Shown in pieces: positions 1-9,426 of a DNA stretch of 64,000 nt. The DNA is taken from positions 11,507 to 75,506 of the forward strand of contig CAYSPG010000016.1 in NCBI GenBank assembly GCA_964432885.1, given 5' to 3'. Position numbers and translations under genes: made by a program. The notes under the pieces are model-generated. The model saw only the letters and a list, made by a program, of their open reading frames with translations. It was not told the DNA's origin and searched no databases. The first letter of the stretch is position 1; each line of letters starts with the position of its first letter. Source of the stretch: CAYSPG01 sp964432885 (lineage in GTDB: Bacteria; Bacteroidota; Bacteroidia; AKYH767-A; OLB10).

Positions 1-2
1 CG

Positions 3-395
3 GGTACATTTAGCGGCAAGTATTTTTCAACCTTTGGCGAAAACGCTGCAGGCGAACTATTTATTGGCGACCAGGCATCGGGTATTGTTTACAGGTTGGC
101 TCCGCAGGGTACCGGAATCACTCAGGCCGAATCTTCCGCAAGCGGCATTTCTGTTTTACCCAATCCTAATAAAGGAGTATTTACATGCCGGTTTGTGATT
201 AACAATTCTGCCATGGCAGATATTTCGGTATTGGACTTGGCTGGAAAAAAACAGAGCAGTGAAAACAAATGGATAACCACAGGCACAAACCTAATTCAGA
301 TGGATGTAAAAAATCTTGCCAACGGATTTTATTTTATGGAGATTAAAACGGAAAAGGAAACCATAAGTCGCTGCAAGTTTCAGGTGGTTAAGTAA
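3..395 (+). CDS. C-terminal part of a T9SS-exported protein, probably PQQ-type glucose/sorbosone dehydrogenase-like
   Basis: The reading frame is open from the left edge, so the gene starts outside the window. The first 30 or so residues contain a phrase of the type FGExxxGELFxGDxxSGIVYRL, which resembles the last blade of glucose/sorbosone-dehydrogenase beta-propellers. After a linker there is a typical type A T9SS sorting domain of about 75 residues: VLPNPNKGVF, then DISVLDLAGKK, then LANGFYFMEI and a final lysine-rich strand. Such domains send a protein through the outer membrane and are then removed. The enzyme assignment rests on about 30 residues and is tentative; the sorting domain is clear. 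An ATG or TTG inside the frame near 96 is not a real start because the coding frame continues to the left. Confidence 0.8.
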   Translation, partial: GTFSGKYFSTFGENAAGELFIGDQASGIVYRLAPQGTGITQAESSASGISVLPNPNKGVFTCRFVINNSAMADISVLDLAGKKQSSENKWITTGTNLIQMDVKNLANGFYFMEIKTEKETISRCKFQVVK

Positions 396-423
396 GTCTT
401 TTTTAAAAGAAGACTATGATCAA

Positions 424-453
424 TTTGCCAATGGCGCTTTGTTATTACTTTTG
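424..453 (+). promoter_or_regulatory. Bacteroidota-type promoter of glyS (TTTG, 18-nt spacer, TACTTTTG)
   Basis: TTTG at 424-427 and TACTTTTG at 446-453 match the -33 (TTTG) and -7 (TAnnTTTG) elements known for the Bacteroidota primary sigma factor, with an 18-nt gap. Transcription would start about 6-8 nt downstream, on or next to the ATG at 460, so the message would be leaderless or nearly so. This also argues against the in-frame TTG at 439 as the start. Confidence 0.5.
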
Positions 454-459
454 CCGCCT

Positions 460-2004
460 ATGGCAAACAATGACGATTTATTTAAAAATATTATTTCGCA
501 CTCTAAGGAGTATGGATACATTTTTCAGAGCAGTGAAATTTACGATGGCCTAAGTGCCGTGTATGACTACGGGCAATACGGAGCCGAACTAAAAAAAAAT
601 ATCCGAGAGTATTGGTGGAAATCAATGGTGCAAATGCACGAAAACATTGTGGGCATTGATGCCGCCATTTTTATGCATCCCACAGTATGGAAGGCAAGCG
701 GACACGTAGATGCCTTTAGCGACCCGATGATTGATAATAAAGATTCAAAAAAACGTTACCGTGCCGATGTGTTGATTGAGGAACACATTGCAAAAATTGA
801 AGGCAAGGTAGATAAAGAAGTTAGCAAAGCGCGCGAACGTTTTAAAGAAGGGTTTGATGAAACAATGTTCAGGCAAACCAATCCACGCGTGGTTGAAAAT
901 CTTAAAAAAATAGATGAGATAAATGCGCGCATGAAAAATGCGCTTGAGAAAAATGATTTGGCCGATGTAAAACAACTCATCATTGATTTGGAAATTGTGT
1001 GCCCCATAAGCGGCTCACGCAACTGGACCGATGTGCGGCAATTTAATTTGATGTTTTCTACACAACTTGGTTCGGTAAGTGATGAGAGCAACACCATTTA
1101 TCTGCGGCCCGAAACCGCACAGGGTATTTTTGTAAACTTTTTAAACGTGCAAAAAACTGGGCGTATGAAAATTCCTTTTGGCATTGCGCAAACCGGCAAA
1201 GCGTTTCGCAACGAAATTGTGGCGCGCCAGTTTATTTTCCGTATGCGCGAGTTTGAACAAATGGAGATGCAATTTTTTGTAAAACCCGGAACCGAAATGC
1301 AATGGTATGAACAGTGGAAACAAAAACGCATGCAGTGGCACAAGTCATTAGGAATTTCTGAAGGTAAATACCGATTTCACGACCATTTAAAACTTGCGCA
1401 TTATGCCAATGCGGCTTGCGATATCGAATTTGAATTTCCATTTGGTTTTAAAGAGTTGGAAGGAATACACTCACGCACCGATTTTGATTTAAAGAGCCAC
1501 GAAAAGTTTTCAGGAAAAAAACTTCAGTATTTCGATACCGAAGAAAATCAAAGCTATGTTCCTTACGTTGTAGAAACTTCTATTGGATTAGACAGAATGT
1601 TTCTTGCTATGTTAAGTGCTGCTTACACTGAAGAAAAACTTGATGATGGAAGCGACAGAGTTGTTTTAAAAATTCCAGCCCCGCTTGCTCCTGTAAAATG
1701 TGCCGTGCTGCCCTTGGTAAAAAAAGATGGCCTGCCCGAAAAAGCGCGCGAGGTAATAGACGCATTAAAATTTGAACACCATTGCCAGTACGATGAAAAA
1801 GATTCCATTGGCAAACGTTACCGCAGGCAGGATGCCATTGGCACACCGTTTTGTATTACTATAGATCATCAAACATTAGAAGACAACACAGTTACCATCC
1901 GCCATCGTGATGATATGAAGCAGGAACGGATTTCGATTACCGAAACCGTGAGTGTGTTGAATGATAAAACGGATTTGAGGAAGATGCTTGGAAAATTAAA
2001 ATAG
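460..2004 (+). CDS. glyS: Glycyl-tRNA synthetase (dimeric, class II)
   Basis: A protein of 514 residues that charges tRNA-Gly with glycine in the cytoplasm. The N-terminal catalytic start (SSEIYDGLSAVYDYGQYG and HPTVWKASGHVDAFSDP), the RPETAQGIFVNF segment of motif 2 and the motif 3 sequence SIGLDRMFLAML are all typical of the eukaryote-like single-chain alpha2 enzyme, and an anticodon-binding domain follows (from about residue 400). Length fits the family. I chose ATG 460 because the family starts with a short MxxxDDLFKNIISHSKEYG stretch and because the promoter lies at 446-453; the frame extends upstream to a TTG at 439. The gene stands alone and converges with the LutB-like gene, with only 44 bp between them and no obvious terminator hairpin. 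Confidence 0.97.
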   Translation: MANNDDLFKNIISHSKEYGYIFQSSEIYDGLSAVYDYGQYGAELKKNIREYWWKSMVQMHENIVGIDAAIFMHPTVWKASGHVDAFSDPMIDNKDSKKRYRADVLIEEHIAKIEGKVDKEVSKARERFKEGFDETMFRQTNPRVVENLKKIDEINARMKNALEKNDLADVKQLIIDLEIVCPISGSRNWTDVRQFNLMFSTQLGSVSDESNTIYLRPETAQGIFVNFLNVQKTGRMKIPFGIAQTGKAFRNEIVARQFIFRMREFEQMEMQFFVKPGTEMQWYEQWKQKRMQWHKSLGISEGKYRFHDHLKLAHYANAACDIEFEFPFGFKELEGIHSRTDFDLKSHEKFSGKKLQYFDTEENQSYVPYVVETSIGLDRMFLAMLSAAYTEEKLDDGSDRVVLKIPAPLAPVKCAVLPLVKKDGLPEKAREVIDALKFEHHCQYDEKDSIGKRYRRQDAIGTPFCITIDHQTLEDNTVTIRHRDDMKQERISITETVSVLNDKTDLRKMLGKLK

Positions 2005-2048
2005 GTTATCAATGAATATCCGTTGAGTCCGTTTCATTTGTGTTGAAT

Positions 2049-3317
2049 TTACTTCAGCCCATTCCTCTCCCGCCACTGCTGGTTAAATGATTTGGTAGCC
2101 GATGTTGGCAGGCTGCGCAAGCCTTCTTTTGATTTTAAAAAAACAGCATCTACCGCATACCTGTACGTGTTTATTTTTTTCCAGCCAATAAGTTCGCGTT
2201 TCAACATGGTTTTTTTCCAGATATAATAAAAAAGTTTTTCCTGCTGAGGATTTTGCTTTCGTTTAACAGTTTCGTTACGCAATGCAAGCATGCTTTTTTT
2301 AAAATCAATTTTTACCGGGCACACATCATTGCACTTTCCGCATAAAGGTGAGGAGTACGAAAGATGAGAAAATTCTTTTTGCCCTTTCCAGTAGGGCAAT
2401 GCGGCAAATCCTACAGGGCCGCTGTACACACTGTTGCAGTTTGATGAGCCTATACTATGCATTACAGGACATGCTGCCTGGCATGCGCCACATTGTATGC
2501 AATACAGTAGTTGCCTGTGTAGCTCTGATTCAAGTACGTTGCTGCGACCATTGTCAATAAGCATCACATACATGTCGCATCCATGGTTACCATTGTTTAC
2601 ACCCGATGAAATTATTTTATTAAACGCATACATACCATTGTCTGTTGTGTAGGCAGCCTGCAAAGCTGCAAATAGTTCTAAATCATGTATGGATGGAAGC
2701 AAATGGTCAATGCCGGATAGCATTATTCTTACTGATGGAGTTATAAAATTTGTTGCTGCATGCGCAGCGTGTTCGGCAACCATTACCGAGCCTGTGTCAG
2801 CTGCAATAAAATTTGCTTGCTGAATTAATGCATAACTATTGGCAGATGCATCCTTGTTTTGCTTTGAAACATCTGTTTGAACAAAACTTTTAATCGAATG
2901 ATGGTTTGGCTCGCGTAAGTGCGACTGAGCTACATTGTTTTTCGCAACAAAATTATCCCACTCAATTTCATCAAATAAAAACCCTTCGTCTTTTGTTATG
3001 TTTTTTATTTCATGTCGTTGAATAACCGTTGCTAACTCCTCATGCGCCTGCTCCCAATTTAATGCCCACAAAACTTTTATACCGGCTTTAATGCAGTTAG
3101 CTTCAAACTCTATCAAGTACTTGTCTAAATTTTCAATGGCTTTCCACTTAGTAAGTGCAGCACGGTTTTTTGCAAGTTCAATATCCGAAAAGTACTGGTT
3201 GATTTTTTCGTTCCGGCTTTTGTATTGTTGTTTTGCATTTTGCAAATACAATTTCTGATGCTCGTCCTGTATAATTTCAGAACGTTTATTTTTATAATCG
3301 GTTTGCAAAATGGCCAT
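2049..3317 (-). CDS. LutB-like LUD-domain iron-sulfur protein
   Basis: A cytoplasmic protein of 422 residues. The N-terminal 250 residues are a LUD domain (segments around FIAADTGSVMVAEHAA). The C-terminal half has two 4Fe-4S motifs: Cys273, 276, 279 and 283 (CxxCxxCxxxCP) and Cys326, 329 and 333 (CxxCxxxCP). This is the layout of LutB, the iron-sulfur subunit of the L-lactate oxidising LutABC complex. No lutA or lutC lies beside it; the neighbour is an M28 peptidase that ends 9 bp upstream on the same strand, so the two are probably co-transcribed. Without partners the lactate role is an inference; it could be a stand-alone electron-transfer protein. Confidence 0.88.
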   Translation of the reverse strand: MAILQTDYKNKRSEIIQDEHQKLYLQNAKQQYKSRNEKINQYFSDIELAKNRAALTKWKAIENLDKYLIEFEANCIKAGIKVLWALNWEQAHEELATVIQRHEIKNITKDEGFLFDEIEWDNFVAKNNVAQSHLREPNHHSIKSFVQTDVSKQNKDASANSYALIQQANFIAADTGSVMVAEHAAHAATNFITPSVRIMLSGIDHLLPSIHDLELFAALQAAYTTDNGMYAFNKIISSGVNNGNHGCDMYVMLIDNGRSNVLESELHRQLLYCIQCGACQAACPVMHSIGSSNCNSVYSGPVGFAALPYWKGQKEFSHLSYSSPLCGKCNDVCPVKIDFKKSMLALRNETVKRKQNPQQEKLFYYIWKKTMLKRELIGWKKINTYRYAVDAVFLKSKEGLRSLPTSATKSFNQQWRERNGLK

Positions 3318-3326
3318 TACAGCAAT

Positions 3327-4709
3327 TTATTTTTCTAAGCCGTATTTATCAATCAGGTAAACAAGTGCAGCCATGGATGCCGCACCCAATTCAAGTTCTC
3401 TGCGGTTAACATTTTCAAAAACATCGGTTGGGGTATGGTGTATATCAAAATAACGTTGCGAATCGGGAGACAATCCTATAAGCAATGGCCCCTGATCTTT
3501 TAAGTGGTCAATATCTGCGCCCCCGCCTTCGTGATTCCAACTATGTATATTATATGGCTCAAATAGTTTTTTCCAGCTGCGAACTTTTTCTTTCTGTAAC
3601 GAATCGCCTTCCATAAAGAAACCACGTGGCGTAAAACCACCTGCATCACTTTCAATAGCAGCAATATGTTTTTCGTTTTTTGCTTTTGCTTCTTCGGCAT
3701 ATTTTTTTCCTCCGCGGCCTCCATTTTCTTCGTTCATAAAAGCTACTGCGCGTATGGTGTGGCGCGGTTTTATTCCAAGTTGTTTAAATAAATTTATCAC
3801 TTCCATCGCTTGCACTATTCCGGCACCATCATCATGGGCACCTTGCGCCAAATCCCATGAATCTAAATGTCCGCCAACCACAATGTAACTGCCCGGAAAC
3901 TCACTGCCGGTTAGCTCAGCTATTACATTGTGCGATGGTTTATCGGGTAATGTCATGCACTTCATATCCAATTTTACTTTTAATTGAGGTTCTGTCAAAA
4001 GCATTTTGTGCAATAACTCTGCCGCCTTTGTTGAAATAGCACACGCTGGAATTTTCGGAATGGTATCGTTATAACCCATGCTACCGGTATGCGGTGAATC
4101 ATCAATTTCTGGTGTCATGGAGCGAACAATCGTTCCAACGGCACCGTAAGGTGCAGCGCGCATGGCACCCGCCCAGCGTTGGTTAACAGCACCCCCGTAT
4201 GCTTCAAACGTGTTTATTTTGGTTACGTCCATAGGGCGGTTATAGAAAACAAATTTGCCTTTTATTTTTTTTGTGCCCAGTGTTTTAAGTTCATCAAAAT
4301 TTTTTACTTCAATTACTTCAGCACTCAATGGCCCGTTAGTGGCAATGCTTCCTCCCAGTGCGCATACATTCAACAAAAGTTTTTTTGGGTACGATGAAAT
4401 TATTTCAGCAGTTTCTTTTTCACCCCGTACCCAATGTGGCACCATAACATCTTGTAAAAAAACTCTGTCGGCACCGGTTTGCTGCATGGTTTTTTCGGTC
4501 CACTTTACAGCCTTGTCGGCCTGTGGCGATCCGCTTAATCGTGCTCCTATCGAATTGCATAATGTATCAAGCCAGCGGTATGCTTTTCCATTGCTTAATG
4601 CAGTTGAATAAATTTGTTGCAACATAGCCGAATCGCTCTCTTGCGAAAAAGTTTGCATAGTGCCTGCGCAAACACACACTACTATTAGGGATAAATTTTT
4701 GAACCGCAT
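3327..4709 (-). CDS. Exported M28-family zinc aminopeptidase, carboxypeptidase Q-like
   Basis: A protein of 460 residues that should cleave short peptides outside the cytoplasm. Residues 1-23 form a signal peptide. A PA-like insert domain occupies about residues 125-240. The M28 metal-binding and catalytic residues are visible: His281 and Asp283 in GGHLDSWD, Asp293 and Asp294 in GAHDDGAG, Glu327 and Glu328 in FMNEENGGRGG, and Asp355 in ESDAGGF; a C-terminal His is in DIHHTPTD. Length is normal for the PGCP/carboxypeptidase Q group. It is the first gene of a two-gene unit with the LutB-like gene (9-bp gap). Upstream, TACTTTCA (4726-4733, minus strand) is a near match to the -7 element. Confidence 0.93.
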   Translation of the reverse strand: MRFKNLSLIVVCVCAGTMQTFSQESDSAMLQQIYSTALSNGKAYRWLDTLCNSIGARLSGSPQADKAVKWTEKTMQQTGADRVFLQDVMVPHWVRGEKETAEIISSYPKKLLLNVCALGGSIATNGPLSAEVIEVKNFDELKTLGTKKIKGKFVFYNRPMDVTKINTFEAYGGAVNQRWAGAMRAAPYGAVGTIVRSMTPEIDDSPHTGSMGYNDTIPKIPACAISTKAAELLHKMLLTEPQLKVKLDMKCMTLPDKPSHNVIAELTGSEFPGSYIVVGGHLDSWDLAQGAHDDGAGIVQAMEVINLFKQLGIKPRHTIRAVAFMNEENGGRGGKKYAEEAKAKNEKHIAAIESDAGGFTPRGFFMEGDSLQKEKVRSWKKLFEPYNIHSWNHEGGGADIDHLKDQGPLLIGLSPDSQRYFDIHHTPTDVFENVNRRELELGAASMAALVYLIDKYGLEK

Positions 4710-4831
4710 AATTTTAATTTTGCGGTGAAAGTAAAAAAGCCCTTGTTTTAAGCTTTTACCCGATTTAAAAAATTATCAGCAAACAAAAGTTTATTTGTCT
4801 TGTTAGCCTTTTTACCTTCTCTAACCTGTTC

Positions 4832-5215
4832 ATGAACGATAAAAAATACAATGCCGGCCTTTGTAACATTGGCCCAAAGGAAATTGTGATTAGGCAAAAG
4901 CTTTTGTTGTTTTCGCTTGCCGGCACAGTGGGCTTTACTATGCTGATGCATTTTATGCATTGCATTACAGTAAGCATTTTTGTTTTTGCTTGTACCTTTT
5001 TTATGATTTTGCTGTTTTTTGAAATACGTAGCCGGTTTTGCATCCTGTTTGGTTTTTTTAAACTGTATAATTTTAATGATCCCGGAAATTTTGAGTGCGT
5101 TAACGACAAACATTGTAATCGCAAAGACCGCATGAAAGCCTTGCGTATAATTCTTTTATCGGCACTGCTTGCATTGCCCTATGCGTATGGAGTGTATGTG
5201 TTTACCTCTGGTTAA
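4832..5215 (+). CDS. Hypothetical small membrane protein
   Basis: A possible protein of 127 residues of unknown function. It has two or three hydrophobic stretches: about residues 22-50, 53-68 (Phe/Leu rich) and 103-122 near the C-terminus. A polar, Cys-containing stretch lies between. Codons look like those of neighbouring genes (gcc, ggc, cgc and gca are used in frame), which is why I prefer this strand. The other strand carries a Lys/Asn/Gln-rich reading frame over 4748-5113 that looks like the complement of hydrophobic codons. The stop lies about 90 bp before the chosen start of the next gene. No family recognised. Confidence 0.4.
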   Translation: MNDKKYNAGLCNIGPKEIVIRQKLLLFSLAGTVGFTMLMHFMHCITVSIFVFACTFFMILLFFEIRSRFCILFGFFKLYNFNDPGNFECVNDKHCNRKDRMKALRIILLSALLALPYAYGVYVFTSG

Positions 5216-5304
5216 GTTTGCTAAGGTTTTGCCTGGATGGTTTTATGCAGTGCCGCAATTCAAAAACTCCTAAATTCGCTCCATCGTCATTATTTTATCA
5301 GAGG

Positions 5305-8300
5305 GTGAACAGCGTATTTAAAAAACTGCTTTTGTTGGCGTGCCTTGGTTGGGCTATGTTGCCGGCATGTGCGCAATTTTATCAGGGTTCGCAAATGAGT
5401 TTTGGTAAAAACCGTGTGCAGTACAACGATTTTTACTGGACATTTTACCGGTTTAAAAACTATGATGTTTACTTTTATGTAGGTGGCAAAGAACATGCAG
5501 CTTATGTTGGCAAACAAGCGCAATTCGAAATTGATTTTATTGAAAAAACGCTTGATTACCGCAGCACATCACGCATGCAGTTTATTATTTACAATAAGCT
5601 AAGCGAACTTAAACAAACCAACATTGGTCTTGAACTTGACGACCAACTTTATAACATTGGCGGGCTTACGCGTATTGTAGGAAACAAAGTGCTGCTGTAT
5701 TTTAATGGCGACCATATTAACTTTAATCAGCAAATTAGAGCAGGCGTTGCTCACGTGTTGCTCGACCAACTTATGTATGGTGGCAGTTTAAAAGATCGCC
5801 TGCAGGCATCAATACTTTTAAACCTGCCCGATTGGTTTACCAAAGGGTTGGTGTCATATCTATCGCGCGGATGGAGTGCCGATGACGAAAATAAACTGCG
5901 TGATGCGATTGCAAACGGGCGCATACACAAGTTTAATAAGCTTATTGAGACCGATGAAGTGTTTGCCGGTCATAGCTTTTGGAAATTTATTTCGGATACA
6001 TACGGCCAGTCAACATTAAGCAACGTAGTTTACATGACTCGTATAAACCGCAGTATCGAAAATGGATTTGTGTTTGTGGTTGGCTCATCTGTAAAACAGC
6101 TTTCGGCAAACTGGCTTACCTATTACCAAAACAGGTATTTAAATTACAGCAAAAACAAAAATAAACCAGCTGGCACTGCACTTGGCTTAAAAGAAAAACA
6201 CCGCACTATTACCCAATTAAAGCTAAGTCCTGACGGTAACAAACTTGCCTACGCTACCAATGACATTGGCAAGTACCGTGCAAAAATTTTTGATATCCCT
6301 TCAGGCAGAAAAAAAAGAATAGATAGGGGAGGATACAAGTCAAATGCCACCGAAAATGATAAATCGTTTCCATTGTTAGCATGGCATCCAATAGGAAAAA
6401 TAATTGCCATTGTAAAAGAAAAAAAGGGCAAGCTGTGGTTAAATTTTTATAATACCGAAACCCGAAAAACAGAGCAAACACAACTTCTTTATTTTACTAA
6501 AATTTTAGACCTTACCTATTCACCCGATGGGCAAAAGCTTGTTTTTTCTGCTGTTCAAAAAGGACAATCAGATATCTATTTGTTTAATATCAGGGGCCGT
6601 AATTACGAGCAGCTAACCGATGATGTGTATGATGATTTATCACCACACTTTTTTAATAGTTCTACTCAATTGGTGTTTAGTTCAAACAGAAGCAATGACA
6701 CATTGGGTGTGGATGTAAATAAAAATCCAATGCAGCAAAACTTTGATTTGTTTTTATTGGATGCTGCTGACCGGAAAAAAATTGCAGTACGCATAACCCA
6801 ATCACCCGAAGACGAATTTAATGCACAGGCGTATGATGCTTCGCATTTTGCATACTTGTCAGATAAAAACGGTATAGTAAATCGAATGATTGCAGAAATG
6901 GATAGCACCATAAGTTTTGTTGATACTACCGAGCATTACCGCTATTATTTCAGGCATTATGCCCAAACAAACTATGCATACAATGCTCTGCAATCAGATA
7001 TCAATGCTAAAAAAAGCAAACATGCTGAATTGTTTTTGCACAATGGCAGATACCATGTGTATGTAAATCCACTTTTAGCATTTGACAAGAGCACTTCTTT
7101 TATTTTAAATACTGTTGAGTATGCACGGCCTGCATCTGCAGGAATTAAATCAGCCGATTCATTGTTTTTAAAATTTATGAAAGAAGATGTTGTAGTTGCC
7201 GATACGGCATCAACAGTTGCAACAGATACCAATACAACAAAAGTTGATATCAACAATTATATTTTTCAAAGCGAATTTAAGCCAAAGAAAAAAAATGCAA
7301 CACAGGAAGTTGATTCTTCTTCCGCTTTAATTAATCAACCCATTGCTGAACCAACAAATACTCAAACAAAACAGGATACAACAGTTAGTTTAACTGTAAT
7401 ACAACTTCCAAAAGATTCAATCACATTTCGTTTGCCCAAACAGCGCAATTATGATTTGGCTTTTTCGCCTGACTATTTAATTACACAATTAGATAATAGT
7501 TTATTCAATTCCACCTATCAGTCATACACTGGAGGTGCTGTTTATTTCGACCCGGGATTAAACCTGCTGCTTAAGGTAGGCATGAGTGATTTGATGAACG
7601 ATGTAAAAATTACCGGGGGCATTCGTGTTTCTGGCGATTTTAACAGCAACGAATATTTAGCGCTTGTTGATTTGATGAAAGGACGCATGGACAAGCAAAT
7701 AATGTTTTACCGTCAGGCACGTATAGTTACCACTGATGATAATGAAATTCAAAAAGTGCATACACACGATATAAAGTTTGTAAACAAATATCCGTTAAAT
7801 GATTTAACAGCGCTAAAAGGTACCATTGATTTAAGAACAGACCGAACTGCATATTTGAGCACCGATGTAAGTGCTTTAAAAAAACCAAACGAAACCAATT
7901 ACTGGATAAGCCCTAAGCTGGAATATATTTTTGATAACACCATAAAAAAAGGACTTAATCTTTACAACGGAATGCGGTATAAATTATTTGCCGAAATGTT
8001 TTATAAAATAAACAGCCCGCATTACACTACATACATAGCTGGGTTTGATGTGAGACATTACCAAAAAGTGCACAGGCAAATAATATGGGCAAACCGTTTT
8101 TCGGCCAGTTCTTCGTTTGGCAAACAAAAGTTACTTTATTATTTAGGGTCAGAGGATAATGCCATTGTGCCAGGCAGTAATTTTAATTACAATATAAGTA
8201 TTGATAATTCGCAGCACTATGTTTTTCAAACCCTTGCATCACCCATGCGTGGATTTAAACAAAACATCCGTAACGGAAATAGTTTTGCATTGTTTAATTC

Positions 8301-8637
8301 TGAAATACGCATGCCGCTTTTTCAGTACATTTTAAATCGCCCCATCCGAAGTGATTTTGTGCGCAACTTTCAGGTGGTTGGTTTTTTTGATGCCGGCACG
8401 GCCTGGACGGGTAAATCACCTTATGGTGATGAAAACAGTTTAAATGTTCAAACCGTAAATCAAGGACCTGTTACTGTTACGGTTATAAAACAAATTCAAC
8501 CTATTGTAGCCGGCTATGGCTTTGGTTTGCGCACGCGTGTTTTTGGTTATTTTGTAAGGGCCGATTGGGCTTATGGTATTGATGATAAACAAATTCAGCC
8601 TGTTATTTTTTATTTGTCATTGGGATTGGATTTTTAG
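5305..8637 (+). CDS. Large exported protein: peptidase-MA-like N-terminus, TolB-like propeller, C-terminal outer-membrane barrel
   Basis: A surface protein of about 1110 residues of unknown function. After a signal peptide ending ACAQ comes a domain of roughly 250 residues that resembles gluzincin peptidase-MA proteins (PDWFTKGLVSYLS) but lacks the HExxH motif: the matching place reads AHVLLDQ. Next are WD40-like/PD40 blades as in TolB (LSPDGNKLAYATND, YSPDGQKLVFSA, FSSNRSND). A Thr/Gln/Lys linker follows. The last 350 residues are beta-rich and end in Phe (FYLSLGLDF), as outer-membrane barrels do. I chose GTG 5305 because it gives a compact signal peptide; ATG 5245 is the alternative. This architecture is widespread in Bacteroidota but, to my knowledge, has no defined function. 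Confidence 0.8.
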   Translation: MNSVFKKLLLLACLGWAMLPACAQFYQGSQMSFGKNRVQYNDFYWTFYRFKNYDVYFYVGGKEHAAYVGKQAQFEIDFIEKTLDYRSTSRMQFIIYNKLSELKQTNIGLELDDQLYNIGGLTRIVGNKVLLYFNGDHINFNQQIRAGVAHVLLDQLMYGGSLKDRLQASILLNLPDWFTKGLVSYLSRGWSADDENKLRDAIANGRIHKFNKLIETDEVFAGHSFWKFISDTYGQSTLSNVVYMTRINRSIENGFVFVVGSSVKQLSANWLTYYQNRYLNYSKNKNKPAGTALGLKEKHRTITQLKLSPDGNKLAYATNDIGKYRAKIFDIPSGRKKRIDRGGYKSNATENDKSFPLLAWHPIGKIIAIVKEKKGKLWLNFYNTETRKTEQTQLLYFTKILDLTYSPDGQKLVFSAVQKGQSDIYLFNIRGRNYEQLTDDVYDDLSPHFFNSSTQLVFSSNRSNDTLGVDVNKNPMQQNFDLFLLDAADRKKIAVRITQSPEDEFNAQAYDASHFAYLSDKNGIVNRMIAEMDSTISFVDTTEHYRYYFRHYAQTNYAYNALQSDINAKKSKHAELFLHNGRYHVYVNPLLAFDKSTSFILNTVEYARPASAGIKSADSLFLKFMKEDVVVADTASTVATDTNTTKVDINNYIFQSEFKPKKKNATQEVDSSSALINQPIAEPTNTQTKQDTTVSLTVIQLPKDSITFRLPKQRNYDLAFSPDYLITQLDNSLFNSTYQSYTGGAVYFDPGLNLLLKVGMSDLMNDVKITGGIRVSGDFNSNEYLALVDLMKGRMDKQIMFYRQARIVTTDDNEIQKVHTHDIKFVNKYPLNDLTALKGTIDLRTDRTAYLSTDVSALKKPNETNYWISPKLEYIFDNTIKKGLNLYNGMRYKLFAEMFYKINSPHYTTYIAGFDVRHYQKVHRQIIWANRFSASSSFGKQKLLYYLGSEDNAIVPGSNFNYNISIDNSQHYVFQTLASPMRGFKQNIRNGNSFALFNSEIRMPLFQYILNRPIRSDFVRNFQVVGFFDAGTAWTGKSPYGDENSLNVQTVNQGPVTVTVIKQIQPIVAGYGFGLRTRVFGYFVRADWAYGIDDKQIQPVIFYLSLGLDF

Positions 8638-8742
8638 TCGCTTTTTTTTATAATGGCATTTTCATAGCTATTTAAAATATTTTTTGCCGGAAACTTGCAG
8701 CCCAAAAAAAGTTTCCATAGTTTTGGCCGCGATTTTAAAATA

Positions 8743-9390
8743 ATGGATACCAAAGAGAGAATAATACAAGCAGCAAACGAATTGTTTTATAAGCATGGTG
8801 TAAAGCGCATTACAATGGATGATATAGCGCAACACCTGTCTGTTTCAAAAAAAACGATTTACGGTTTTTTTAGTGATAAAGACGAAATTGTGCATACCGT
8901 GTGCGCAATGAATTTAGATAATAACAAATGTGAGTTTGAATCATTATCAGAAAACGCTAGGGACTCGGTGCACGAAATAATTGAATGTATGAATCATGTA
9001 AGCGCCATGTTTTCGGTAATAAACCCTAACCTGTTTTATGATTTGCAAAAGTATTATCCTAAATCGTGGGAAATGTTTAGAAAGTTTAGGGAAGAAAACA
9101 TGATGAACTTGTTTGAAAAAAATCTTAAAGCCGGTATTAAAGACGGGCTTTACCGTGATGATATAAACATAAAAATACTTGCACGCTTGCGCGTAGAACA
9201 AATTGTAATGGCCATGAATCCTGATGTGTTTCCGCCTCATAAATACAATCACCGCGAAGTGCAATTAGAATTACTCGATCATTTTTTGCATGGTATTGTT
9301 ACCGTAAAAGGGAATAAACTAATAAGTAAGTACAAAAACATAATTGCTTTTGAAACCGAAAAAAAATTTGCCGCTTATTATCATAACTAA
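8743..9390 (+). CDS. TetR/AcrR-family transcriptional regulator
   Basis: A DNA-binding protein of 215 residues. Residues 1-50 form the TetR helix-turn-helix domain (TKERIIQAANELFYKHGVKRITMDDIA, then SVSKKTIYGFFSDKDEI). The rest is helical and would bind a small ligand. The ATG at 8743 is preferred because the TetR domain normally begins within a few residues of the start; the frame is open further upstream to 8695. It sits 36 bp ahead of a TolC-HlyD-RND efflux cluster on the same strand, the usual place for a local repressor of that cluster. Confidence 0.93.
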   Translation: MDTKERIIQAANELFYKHGVKRITMDDIAQHLSVSKKTIYGFFSDKDEIVHTVCAMNLDNNKCEFESLSENARDSVHEIIECMNHVSAMFSVINPNLFYDLQKYYPKSWEMFRKFREENMMNLFEKNLKAGIKDGLYRDDINIKILARLRVEQIVMAMNPDVFPPHKYNHREVQLELLDHFLHGIVTVKGNKLISKYKNIIAFETEKKFAAYYHN

Positions 9391-9426
9391 AATCAAAAAA
9401 ATTATTTCTTAACCATTAAAATTTTT

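Noticed and set aside
4748..5133. Two minus-strand frames of about 120 residues
   Set aside because: Lys/Asn/Gln-rich composition as expected from the complement of a hydrophobic protein; the plus-strand frame at 4832 is preferred.
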